A model generated the notes under the pieces. The model worked only from the letters and a program-made list of their open reading frames with translations, searched no databases and was not told where the DNA came from. From Ascochyta rabiei (Eukaryota > Ascomycota > Dothideomycetes > Pleosporales > Didymellaceae), in the NCBI RefSeq assembly GCF_004011695.2, contig NC_082413.1, positions 1,657,001 through 1,721,000 on the forward strand: a stretch of 64,000 nucleotides of DNA. Direction: 5' to 3'. Position 1 is the first letter of the stretch, and each line of letters opens with the position of its first letter. Positions 22,286 through 32,478 of this stretch are shown in pieces. The translations under genes and the position numbers were made by a program.

Positions 22286-23636
22286 ATGCTGCCAACGCCG
22301 TGGGTCTGCCGCAGCTGTCTCACGCGCATTGCAAGGCCGTTGACACGACGCCTATTACGTCATCAGTCTACAAGTAAGACGACGATTGCAGTGCTTGTGA
22401 GCTCCTGCTGACTGTGCACAAGCTGCCACTTCAGAGTCAATACCACCTGCTCTCCTCTCTCGAGCTCGCAACATTGCCTTTGAGCACAGAAGCCTCGCAG
22501 AAAAGCTCGCCAATGGCTTCGACACGAAATCTGCGAAAAAGTTGGGCGAGTACAGCTCCATTGTGAATGCTTTGGAGAGGTGGGACAAAGCCAACGAGGT
22601 AGGTGGAGTACCTTGAGGCGTGAACGACGGCTGCTGATATGGGCTAAAGTCTGTCACAGAGCTCACCTCGCTGATACACGACTCGACGACGGACCCTGAG
22701 CTACGCGAGCTCGCCGCCGACGACCTCGCAGAGACGCGCACCGACCTCGTCAACGCCTCCCAGAGCCTCGTCACCTCGCTCGTGCCGGTGCATCCGTTCG
22801 CACATCTCCCGTGTCTGATCGAGATACGGCCAGGCGCTGGAGGATCCGAGGCCGCCATTTTCGCCGGCGACCTGTTCCGCATGTACCAAGCCTTCTGCAA
22901 CCGCAACAACCTTCGGACGAGCATTGTGAAGTATGAAAACATCAACGGCACCGGTGAGGCCGGCGTCCCGCTCTCTGAAGCCATCTTCGAGGTCGAGAAC
23001 GAGAACGCGTATGGTATCTTCAGATGCGAGGCAGGTGTGCACCGCGTCCAACGAGTGCCAGCTACCGAGACTAAGGGGAGGACACATACCAGCGCAGCCT
23101 CGGTCCACGTGCTGCCTAGTCTGCAAGAGAACGCAGCAGCGCAAGAAGACTTTGACGACCCCGAGAGCGACTACTACATCGACATCAAAGAGGTCAGGCA
23201 GGAAGTCATGAGAGCCAGTGGAGCTGGTGGCCAGCACGTCAACAAGACCGAATCGGCCGTTCGACTCACCCACATACCGACCAACACAGTAGTCGCAATG
23301 CAGGACTCGCGATCTCAGTCGAAGAACAAGGAAAAGGCCTGGGCACTGCTTCGCTCCCGCATCGCCCAGGCAAGACGTGAAAAGCGCGAAGACGAGATCG
23401 TGGCAATGCGTCGAAGCGTCATCGGTGTGGCTAAGATGGGCCGTGGAGATAAGATACGAACGTACAACTACGGACAACAACGAGTTACCGACCACAGGAG
23501 CGGCACCACGGTACACGATCTCGACGATGTGATGGCTGGCGGTCAGACGCTCGAAAAGGTCATGGACAGCGTCCGCAGCTGGCTCATGGAACGAGACGTT
23601 GAAGGTTTGATCGCTGAAGAGGGCGCGACCAAGTGA
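22286..23636 (+). CDS. MRF1: Mitochondrial peptide chain release factor 1
   Basis: Recognises stop codons on the mitoribosome and triggers peptide release. Exons 22286-22373, 22423-22598 and 22650-23636 join in frame to 416 residues. The Arg-rich, acid-free N-terminus (MLPTPWVCRSCLTRIARPL) is a mitochondrial targeting peptide. The class-I release factor core is plain: IRPGAGGSEAAIFAGDL, VHRVQRVPATETKGRTHTS and the catalytic GGQ in SGAGGQHVNKTESAVR. The C-terminal helix with IRTYNYGQQRVTDHR is also typical. The second intron is 51 nt. A 318-codon open frame on the opposite strand is a shadow. Confidence 0.94.
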
Positions 23637-25177
23637 CCTGGCTCGCTTCGACTTCACTAGTACTTTCCGTGCGCGACTCCTGCATATGCTACCAGTGTCG
23701 GGAGGTATTCCAGACCCGGTCTACACCATCACTCAGGCGAAATATACGTTGAGGCTAACTCACTCTTCGAACATGAGCGTGATTTTCAATTACCGAAGAT
23801 CGCCCGTTGAGGCTAACACAATGAGGCATCACTTACTGTCACAATGTTAGACATCGGATCCAGGGAAATTCAGGTACGACTCAGGTTCCACAGCATACGT
23901 CTGGGGGGACCCGTGACATCAAAAGCCATACGAAGGAGCTCGTTTTTTTTAGCCGATCGCGCGCCCTTACCAACTAAAACACACCTCTTACTTCAGCGTA
24001 GACTCCCTAGCTACGCAACCTAGATTAAGTTATAGAATCTATACTATCTTATAGTACAAGTAAGGTCCTATATAGTTATCTACTTTTTATAATAATTATA
24101 TTTATTCTGCTACTAACATAGTATGTGTAGAAAGCTGCTATAAAGAGGAAGTAGAATATCTCTTTTACTACTTCCTTACTATAAAATAAAAGAATATTTC
24201 TATATAACTTTATAAAAGAAGTATTCTTCTATAAGATAGCTAAGTCTTATAAGATATAACTACGTTATGCTTTGTTATTCTACTATTTGTAGGGTATGAT
24301 TCAGTGAGGATTCGCTGATTTTTTAATGTTCTACGCGACTGATTGACCAAAAAAAAAGAGCTTCTTCTATTCAATCAACACAAACGTTGACTTCTAAAGG
24401 TTTGCAGAGTTCGAGCTTCTCCCACATCAATGCAATCGCTGTCAACCAGGGTCTGGGCAATTCAGAGCTGAGCAACAATAGCTAGCACGTCACGAACACG
24501 CCCCCCACCCGATACAGCAACCGAGCTCAGACGAACACGTTCTCGTGAACACACTACCGTTCCTGTCGCAAGTTGCGACAGTTAAGACTCGAATCTTTGT
24601 GATTGGCCGCATTAGACCCGTGACCACCCCCTCTTTCCACCAAGCTTTCAGCCGCGACTCTCTACATTCACCGCGGGCCATGGTGGAGGTATTTCTTGAG
24701 GACCGCATGGTTCTTGTCTCAACCTTGTTGCGGGGATTGGTGTGGATTTACTGAAAAGTCCCAGTCATCGTTGCCATGCAGGTATTCGCTCCATTCTAGT
24801 CAGTCGTAACAACAACATTTAGAAGTCATGAGAAGATCGAGGCCATTGATTGCGGCCCCACAACAATTTCCCCGCAATCACTAAGGTAGTTACCCCAGGT
24901 TCTCGTCAAATTGACAAACAAAGTGGGCCCTTTAGTGCGGGCTACGGTACGCTACATTGCACTGGCGGCACGTCCAGAGTAGGTTTCTTGGTCTAAATCA
25001 GCAAGAGTACGTTAGCCGGAGAGTGGAGGGGCCTGATCTCAGCACAATATAGTGAACTAAAGGGAGGTCGACCATCATAAAGCATTTCCTTGAAGGGCTC
25101 AAACACTTTGTCTACCTCTTTCCATCAAAACACCCCTAAGTTACGCAACACTCTGACACTGAAGCTGATGGTCCAAC
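23637..25177. other. Gene-free stretch containing an AT-rich island
   Basis: Apart from the AT-rich block described separately (about 24000-24310), nothing coding is seen. The minus strand at about 23960-23995 reads TTTTAGTTGGTAAGGGCGCG, similar to a tRNA A-box/D-arm, but no matching rest of a tRNA follows. The last few hundred bases are the upstream region of the dead transporter gene. Confidence 0.5.
24000..24310. repeat. AT-saturated block, probable RIP-degraded transposon remnant
   Basis: About 300 bases of nearly pure A/T with very many TA dinucleotides and almost no CA/TG, in sharp contrast to the roughly 50% GC around it. Fungal RIP turns CA into TA in repeated DNA, and this composition is its usual end state. 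No coding potential or terminal repeats recognisable. Confidence 0.6.
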
Positions 25178-27112
25178 ATGGCTACATCAACCTCGGACCA
25201 TGAGAAGCAGGACATCAACTATGTCGAACATGTCAAAACGAACGACTCATCGATGAACTTGCGCAAGGAACAAACTCTGTCTGGTGTAGACATGAAGAGC
25301 ACCGCAGCGGTAAGGGCGACGATTCTGATGGGAAGGTCATATGGAGTATTCGCAGTATATAATCGGCAATTTTCCTCGCAGCGCTGTACACCGGTATGCA
25401 ACACTTTCATCTACACCATCGGCTCGAGTAGCTGACTCTTCAGGCTCGCTGATCAGCTTTTATTTCACGGGCGGATCTGGGGATAACGCGTGGTATCGTT
25501 TGGTTACCGATCGCCAACGTCCTCGCCATCGCCGCAACCTGTCCATATGCTGGATATCTCCAAATCTGTTCGGCAAACGCTACATTGCCTTGTTCGGATC
25601 ATTCTCGATCTGTCTGAGCTGTGCTCTTGTGGGCTCAGCACAGGGTTTTGCGAAAGCCATAGTGGGAATGGTGCTTTCGGGGGTTGGCGCCGCGATTGGA
25701 GAGCTTACTGGCTTGGTTGGGTACGTGTTTGTCTGCTGTGCCGCCAGAATCCCACTGACGTGAGCAAGTCTTGCAGAGGTGGTTTTCATTAAATATCGCG
25801 GCTATTCGTTGGCATTAGTCACAGCCTTTGTTCATCCGTTCTGCTCATACCTGGTATATGTGGAGTTGTGGTCACATCGAGATTGGACGGTCGGTTGGCG
25901 CTGGGGTCCTTGCGTTTCGTTGATCTTCAACGGGGTCGTGGGCATTGGCCTGTTGCTTACATACTTCCTACAAGCTCATACTCGCGCGAATGGCTTCTCT
26001 CGACTTGCTATTCTAAAGAAAATTGATCATGTGGGAGGGGTTTTATCGGTCATGGGTCTGGCTCTGTTGTAAGTCCACCTTCAGGCTGTCACAGTCTTAG
26101 AACTAAATTTAAGCAGCCTCGTTGCCCTCAATTCTGTGCACTCTCCTCTTTGGTATCGCTCTGATAGCTGCTTGGGTGGTCTAGGAATGGAAGTTCGCGC
26201 CATACCCCATGGTGCCTGGCGAACTTTTCAAGAGCCAACGCATCGTGGGGTTTGCCTATGTTGTAGCTTTTGCAGCTGGCATGAATTTTTCCAGGCAAGT
26301 TCCTCTCAATCGTCAAACATCTGTTCTCGCAACCACCTAACGACCCAGTAGCATCCTCAACTTCTTCCCCATAACTTTCACATCCGTGTATAAGCCCGAC
26401 CCAGTCAATATCGGCCTCCGTGCGATGCCTCCCGCCTTAACAACTGCAATTAGCGCTATCCTTTTCAACGCAGGACTCTCCGTGTTCCCTGGTCACGCTA
26501 TAGAGGTCCTTCTCGTCGCCCTAATTCTCATGGCTTGCTTTGCAGGATCGCTCGTGGTCATGACACCTAAGAACGAGCAGCTGCTGTGAGCCTATGCTCT
26601 ATCGCATCTCTCGGCATCGGTGGAGTCCTTGTGCCTGCTGCTACTGTAGCTACGATCGTCTGTTCTGATGCGTTGATCACTACTGCGGCAGCCCTGTCGC
26701 CTAGTATACGCACTGTCGGTGGCAGTATTGGCTATTCCATCTACTATAATGTCTTCGCCACCAAACTCGAACAGAACCCTCCGAAGCACATTGCAGAGTA
26801 TGCAATCAAAGCAGGATGCCACTTTCGAGTGCCTCAGGGTTCTTAATAGTCTTCCTAGCTGCGCCATCAAATTTAACGACCACACCAATTGAAGGTGTGA
26901 CGCGCGCAGTTATCGCTGGAGCGACAAAAGGTGTGCAATGGGCCGAAAGCCAAAGCCTCAAATGCGTATGGGTAAGCTACTCACGGTCTCGGTTCTTTTG
27001 ATGGTGTACTGATAAATGACAGTTTACGTCAATTACGCTTGGTAGTATTGCGACCGTATGCACTATTTTGCCGAGTACAAAGAAGTATCAGACGAATCGC
27101 ATTGCTGTCTAG
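25178..27112 (+). pseudogene. Degraded TRI12-type MFS transporter
   Basis: Fragments of a major facilitator of the TRI12 / siderophore-efflux family can be read in order over the whole stretch: AIFLAALYTG, WLPIANVLAIAATCPYAGYL, LFGKRYIALFGSF, ALVGSAQGFAKA, VVFIKYRGYSLALVTAF, LLTYFLQAHTRANGFSRLAI, WKFAPYPMVPGELFK, FNAGLSVFPGHAIE, GGVLVPAATVATIVC, SIRTVGGSIGYSIYYN and a C-terminus ending KYQTNRIAV before TAG 27110-27112. Normal introns remain (e.g. 25394-25443). The frame is broken at least five times: an early shift before 25340, stop TAA 25360-25362, loss of one base near 25565, a missing segment plus stop TAG 26182-26184, and shifts near 26580 and 26818. No functional transporter can be made. 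Substrate unknown. Confidence 0.85.
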
Positions 27113-27520
27113 ATCTGGAGCTTCTAATTTTTCGCGCAAGAGAAGACGCTGACGAGAATGCTGTATCTCTGATTCGGTCTGTCGCCTACGTTGGCAGAAT
27201 GGTCGGACACGAATGTCTCGCTTTGCTAGGCAGTCAATAGGACCCGTGCACTTTCAACTCCCAGACAGTGAAGCGAGATAACAACCATACTGACGAAAGA
27301 TGACTGCATAGAGGCGTATCAGCTCCAGCTCGTCGAAGACTCTTGGTGCCACAGACTGACCGGTCAACTGTGCGGGGTGAGAGATTGGCTTTCTCATTGG
27401 CTAGCCTGGTCTATAATGAGCAGCTGGTTTCCAACGAACGCCTTGCGACATCATGCACGACACGCTGTTCCAGGCTCAGGTGTCCATTTATGATGTTCTG
27501 CATGTTATCGCTTTACTACC
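27113..27520. other. Spacer between the dead transporter and the RT-related gene
   Basis: About 400 bases with no supported gene. It must contain the promoter of the following gene unless that gene starts further upstream. Confidence 0.4.
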
Positions 27521-30520
27521 TTGCTGAGTCTTAGTGCTACGTTCCTCCGCCGACAGGGTCCATGGCCTAGCAATGCACAGATGACATATAAACCGCGAAC
27601 TACCTTCGACATGCCTTTCAGATCTTCAGAGCAGTTTTATATTACTCAATTTAACGCGATGACACCAATGACCATCGCTCCACTGCTGAAGGAAGCCGCT
27701 GAGCTGAAGATCATTCAGTATGACCAATTGAAACAAGGCTTCAAGACTCGCTATGGCATCGGTATTACACAGCCTATCGATGTTGCAATTCATGAGAGAG
27801 TTGCTGCCCTTGTGAAAGACATCCAGCAATTTGACTCCCATCTCGAGAACGACGACGACCTCACGATTATGGCACGTTATGTCGAGCAAACTGAGAACGA
27901 GAACTGCATTTCCAACGAAAAACTTCAGAAATTCGAGGAGCAGCTGCTGGAAAAACTGCACAAACAAACAACCCGTTTCGAAGCTACGTCACTTCATCTG
28001 GATCTGATGAGGGAAGCGATGAACGCCGACCATGCTGTCGCATCTTCACCTACGAAGCATGAACATGTCTCTTCAGCGTTAGACGACGACTTTGAAGTTG
28101 TCGAAAATGGACTTGAAGAACTGCTGGAAACATTCGAGGCCGAAACATTCACCGTGAAGAACGTCGACGTCGAGATACTTGAAAGTTATCTTGCACACCT
28201 CATGGAAGGAGACGGCAGCTCGCATGCGCTGTCCAAGTTGCGCGAAAGTATGCATCAGTATGGTAACGATCTACTTGAAGGAATCTCCGAAATCGAGGAA
28301 GACGAGCTCGAGTGGTGTATCATGGACTTGCTCAAGAACGACCTTATCAGTAACGAGAAGAAGAAGACTCTCGAGGGCTACATGCAGAACAGCTTCGCGA
28401 TCAAAGAGCTTCTCGGTGCAATCAACCTGAAATCTATCCGCCACTGGAACTGGACGAACGTGGACAAAGGACTGCCCGTCACCGCTCGCCAGGATGCCGA
28501 CGGCCAACACCACATCACCGTTGAAGAAGACCTCGGTGATATGCTCTTCTTGCACTGCACAGCTATCGGCTGGGCTCAGAAGCTCAAAAGCTGCCTCTCC
28601 GATTATGCTAAATACCATTCTCTGCTCGACAGGAGAGACATTTGTCCTGAAAAACAAAAAGAGCGAGAGTTCTTCCTTGGGATCATGCCGTTCGAACCCG
28701 TTGAAGGCAACTGCCTTAACTGTAAGATCTACTATCCCCATATGCCGCCTCCCCTACCCCCAGGGTATCCACACGATGTCTGCGCCATACCAACTAGGAG
28801 AAAAAAGAGCAAGGTCTGCTACCCACGACACGTACTGCCTCCGCCTCCACCCCCTCACATCATGATGCCTCCACCCCCACCTCCGCCACCTCCAGTGTTC
28901 TACGGCAGCCTCGACGACGTAAGGCACGCAATCTACATGCGTGATTTCTTCATGTCCAGACTTCCAGTTCAAGACGGCTGTAGACCTAAGTTCGTGCATA
29001 CAAAGGAGATTCAAAGCAGCCTGATCAAGACGCTTGCTGCTGAGATCAAACTTCGCATGACCTTCGACCAGCAGTACGGCTGTTCGGTGGTCGACTTCAA
29101 CTCGCTGGCATCAGCACTACCGCATCAAACAGTGCTTGCAGTTCTGAAGTTTATCGGGGTACCGGAAGCATTCGTCGACTTTTTTGCCCGGTTCCTCGCA
29201 GCAACCTTGAACCTTGGTCCTGCAGTGCGTGGTACACCGGACCGCGTCCTTACTCGGGCTTGCGGTGTACCTGATCGCCATGGGTTGGAACTTCTGTTCA
29301 CAGAAGCGGTAATGTTCTTTGCTGAGCTAGCTGTCAGCAGGAAGACGGGTGTGCACCTCTATCGTCTCGGAGCCAAATGCTATGTAGTGGGCGCCCGGGA
29401 ACAGCGCGAACAAGCTTTGCGTGTGCTATCTGCATTCTCGCACCACACAGGTTTGGGATTTGAAAATTTTTCCACGCACTCTGAACACATCAGCATTGGA
29501 TTCCTGGAACTGACAGCGAATAACGTCAGCATCAAAAGTTCCATGGTTGAGGCCTATGCTCATCGCGTGAAGACGCAGCTTTCGAAACAATCTACAGTAT
29601 ACGATTGGATACGAGTCTGGAACAACAGCATTGGAAACTACACTTCTCATCTTTTCGGCCCACTCGCAGAGGTTTTCGACCAGTCGCATCTGGAGGCTAT
29701 CAAATCTGCTCACAAGCGTATCTTCGATATCGTCTTGGAGGGAAGCAGCCTGACTGATTACGTCAAACACATGCTGCGCACTCGTTCCGACTTCGCTCGC
29801 ACGTGTCCACCTCTTACTCTTGAAGCTATGATATATCTTCCCCAAGCATTCGGTGGCTTGGGGGTCAAGAACCCGTTCGTCAAGTTCAACCTTGCACGCA
29901 AGATGATTGCGGACCCCAACACCATCATCCAGGGATATCTTGATGCGGAGACCAGTTACTACGAAGCAGCGCTCAGGAACTGGTCTGCGCTCAAACCAGA
30001 ACACATCTCGAAGAAGCTCAGTAGCATTTTCCAGAACAATGACGAAGCAATCACTGCTGCTCTGGGCGCAGACTGTGCAATCGGCACCTTCATCTCCAAG
30101 GAGTCCCTCACTACACATCGCGAATACGAGGCATTTCCACGTCTTCCATTTTCTCTCCTTCGAGATGTCCCGCCACCGCCACCGCCTTACGATGGAAACA
30201 AGCTAACGCCTCATCTTGACCTTACGTACCAGACACTCCTCCTCGAGCCTTTCGACGACATCACGGCCAGCGAGCGCGTCAAAGACGATGTGCGGAGTCA
30301 CGGCTCACGGAAACGCTGGGACCAGCTGAGCCCCGAGGACAAGTGGGTGCTGCAACTGTACGGCGATGATTGTCTCGAGAGGTACGGGACATTGGAGATG
30401 TGGTTCGAGAAGTGTATTCCGATGTACTGCATGTCCGTTGTCAGGGGCGTCATTTGGGAAGACGACGGTGATGACGACGATGATAGTAGTGTGAGTACTT
30501 ACATGACCTCGGTAGCGTGA
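27521..30520 (+). CDS. Reverse-transcriptase-related (rvt-like) cellular protein, catalytic pair apparently lost
   Basis: One uninterrupted frame of 999 codons. The layout fits the single-copy fungal rvt genes, which derive from reverse transcriptases but are not mobile: a charged helical N-terminal half, an RT-like core, and a conserved C-terminal block (here KRWDQLSPEDKWVLQLYGDD...ERYGTLEMWFEK). In the core, VVDFNSLASALPHQTVLAVL matches RT motif A with Asp 525 kept. Downstream, LYRLGAKCYVVG (residues 613-624) sits where I expect the motif C Asp pair; it reads G-A-K-C there. Two proline runs (about residues 440-463 and 885-895) and an Asp-rich tail are further features. The family call and the expected Asp position are from memory of the family. 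The start could instead be a Met at residue 21 or 31. No flanking repeats are seen, so it does not look like a live retroelement. Confidence 0.6.
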   Translation: MLSLSATFLRRQGPWPSNAQMTYKPRTTFDMPFRSSEQFYITQFNAMTPMTIAPLLKEAAELKIIQYDQLKQGFKTRYGIGITQPIDVAIHERVAALVKDIQQFDSHLENDDDLTIMARYVEQTENENCISNEKLQKFEEQLLEKLHKQTTRFEATSLHLDLMREAMNADHAVASSPTKHEHVSSALDDDFEVVENGLEELLETFEAETFTVKNVDVEILESYLAHLMEGDGSSHALSKLRESMHQYGNDLLEGISEIEEDELEWCIMDLLKNDLISNEKKKTLEGYMQNSFAIKELLGAINLKSIRHWNWTNVDKGLPVTARQDADGQHHITVEEDLGDMLFLHCTAIGWAQKLKSCLSDYAKYHSLLDRRDICPEKQKEREFFLGIMPFEPVEGNCLNCKIYYPHMPPPLPPGYPHDVCAIPTRRKKSKVCYPRHVLPPPPPPHIMMPPPPPPPPPVFYGSLDDVRHAIYMRDFFMSRLPVQDGCRPKFVHTKEIQSSLIKTLAAEIKLRMTFDQQYGCSVVDFNSLASALPHQTVLAVLKFIGVPEAFVDFFARFLAATLNLGPAVRGTPDRVLTRACGVPDRHGLELLFTEAVMFFAELAVSRKTGVHLYRLGAKCYVVGAREQREQALRVLSAFSHHTGLGFENFSTHSEHISIGFLELTANNVSIKSSMVEAYAHRVKTQLSKQSTVYDWIRVWNNSIGNYTSHLFGPLAEVFDQSHLEAIKSAHKRIFDIVLEGSSLTDYVKHMLRTRSDFARTCPPLTLEAMIYLPQAFGGLGVKNPFVKFNLARKMIADPNTIIQGYLDAETSYYEAALRNWSALKPEHISKKLSSIFQNNDEAITAALGADCAIGTFISKESLTTHREYEAFPRLPFSLLRDVPPPPPPYDGNKLTPHLDLTYQTLLLEPFDDITASERVKDDVRSHGSRKRWDQLSPEDKWVLQLYGDDCLERYGTLEMWFEKCIPMYCMSVVRGVIWEDDGDDDDDSSVSTYMTSVA

Positions 30521-32478
30521 TAGGCGCGCCGGTGGATGGTCAGCGCAGTGGGCACATGAGGGTTGATTTCTCCTTGAGCTTCTATAACGGCCTGGAGTAA
30601 TCTGATGTGCTGTTAGCACAATGTTTACATGTTTGGGCTCAAGCTCTACCCGTCGTTCTCTGGCTTTGGTATCGTCGGCTTCAATGTCTTGCTCGATTCT
30701 CAATAAGCTTCTTCAACGCGCTTCTGTAAGGCAGTTTCATGACCATATCACCCATCCTGCAACTTCCCTCAAAACTCACGCTCAAAATGTACTATGCGAT
30801 GACTCGATTGGAACAGTCGAAGCCGTTGTTACGTAGCACGGCGTATGTATCGCTCCTGCAAAGATTCTGTGAGTGGGGAGGTCGCCAGACCTGAACGCTC
30901 GGCAGTGCTGTTTGTCATGGGTTGAATGCAGCTTTGTTGCACTTTGCACTAGTGTTCTACTGCTGTAGACTGGGAAATGGTGGGTGAATACGGATCGACA
31001 CTGCACTAGATACTAAGTTGGGTGAGGGTTGGTGTAATGTAGCATGTATCAGTTACCACAGTGTTGCAGTGTTGCAGATCGACCATGCGTTTCCTGCGAT
31101 ACGATTCTGCGTTGAACCATAGCTGTTCGCACTTGAGAAGCCAAGATCGTCGTGCCTATGCGGCACCTGAGCACGCCTGCCTTCGTTCTAACTCTTCCTC
31201 TGTCGCCTCGAAGCTCCACATAGCGGGAACCACGCCTTCTTCGCTGCGAGCTCGACAAGCTCCGTCTCCTTTGCAAGCACTCTTCGCTTGATGCCTTCTG
31301 ACTCCTCGTGCTCCTCCGGGTCGAACTGAGTGACTCGCTCTCAGGCTGCACAGCTCTTTGCGCGCACAATATTGGACCCCGCCATCAGCTGAACTTCGCA
31401 TGCTGACAGGTGGATGGTAAAACGCTGCGACTTCTGCAGTACCTTTTCGCCACGGAACCTCTAACGGTATCTAGCAGCGGCCTTATCTTTGCTTTCATCT
31501 GGTTGAATCAGCCACCCATCGATTGTGGAGAACGGTGCAGGCATTTGATAGCAAAGGCGTGATGCCAGTCGTGTTACATGCATGTCTCGGCCGTGCTGTG
31601 TGAAGAAGTGACTGCAGTCTTTTCTTTGCGCTTTTTGCAATCTCATACAGTAGTCTCTTTCCCAGTTTTGTAGGGAGTCTCACGCGCTCCGTCATATCAA
31701 ATACATGAACAGGGCCCGATATGTTCGTATTCATCAACATGGTACGCAAGGTGACACTGACGTAAGCTTTTGGTATGTCGGTCTCTACTCGCTTGCTGCC
31801 ACTATTTGAAACAGATCAAAGCGGTCTAGTATCGAACAGCTTGCTCTACGTTAGCACTGATTTGCGCACGTTATATTTCTAGCTCCACGTCATACTACCT
31901 AACGAATCACAGTCTCTAAATATGCATCAGTCGCTGTGTCTGTAGATTCCCGATGTGGTGGTCTATTTTCTTCCTACGTCACCAATGCTCCCTACCTGGG
32001 CAGGCAACGTCGATAGCCAAACGCCAAAATCGATGTCAATGTTCCTAAAGCCTGTCTGGGTTTCATTAGATGTGCCTGATTTTCGCACAACCCTACGATG
32101 CTACTGTTCCAGTATAAGTATCGAAGCATCTCGTTAGCAGGCACATCAGGAAGAATACTTATCGGCATCATTGTTAGGGAAGAGAGAGACAAGTGGTACA
32201 ATAACCGAATTCCATAAACCCCTGAAGTGAGTGCTCTGCTAAGTGTCGTGGTAATTGTTGTCCTTCTTGCCTTGACAGTTACTCTGTCAAGGCTTTTATA
32301 CCTTTAGCCGGGCAGATTACATACACTAACTGAGCATCCCTGTGATTACTAAGGCAATCACCGTGTGCACCGGCACACTACGTGTCTTGTATTGGGCGCG
32401 CTCTGGGCTTGGGCTTTGTTGTGCAGCTCTCGTCGTTCTTCTTAAAACACCTAAACGATTCAAGTCTTGTATGCCGTC
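30521..32478. other. 2-kb spacer with possible coding relic
   Basis: No intact gene. On the minus strand near 31150-31340, a charged helical reading (for instance KRRVLAKETELVELAAKKA) appears between stops and frame changes, which may be a decayed gene fragment. The rest is featureless to me. Confidence 0.4.

Noticed and set aside
22701..23657. 318-codon open frame antisense to the release factor gene
   Set aside because: Shadow of the conserved plus-strand exon; no independent features.
23940..23995. Possible second tRNA on the minus strand
   Set aside because: Only an A-box/D-arm-like stretch is present; no T-loop, anticodon stem or acceptor partner could be found.
27521..30520. Active retrotransposon
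   Set aside because: No LTRs, target-site duplications, poly-A tail, RNase H, integrase or endonuclease domain are visible around the single RT-like frame.
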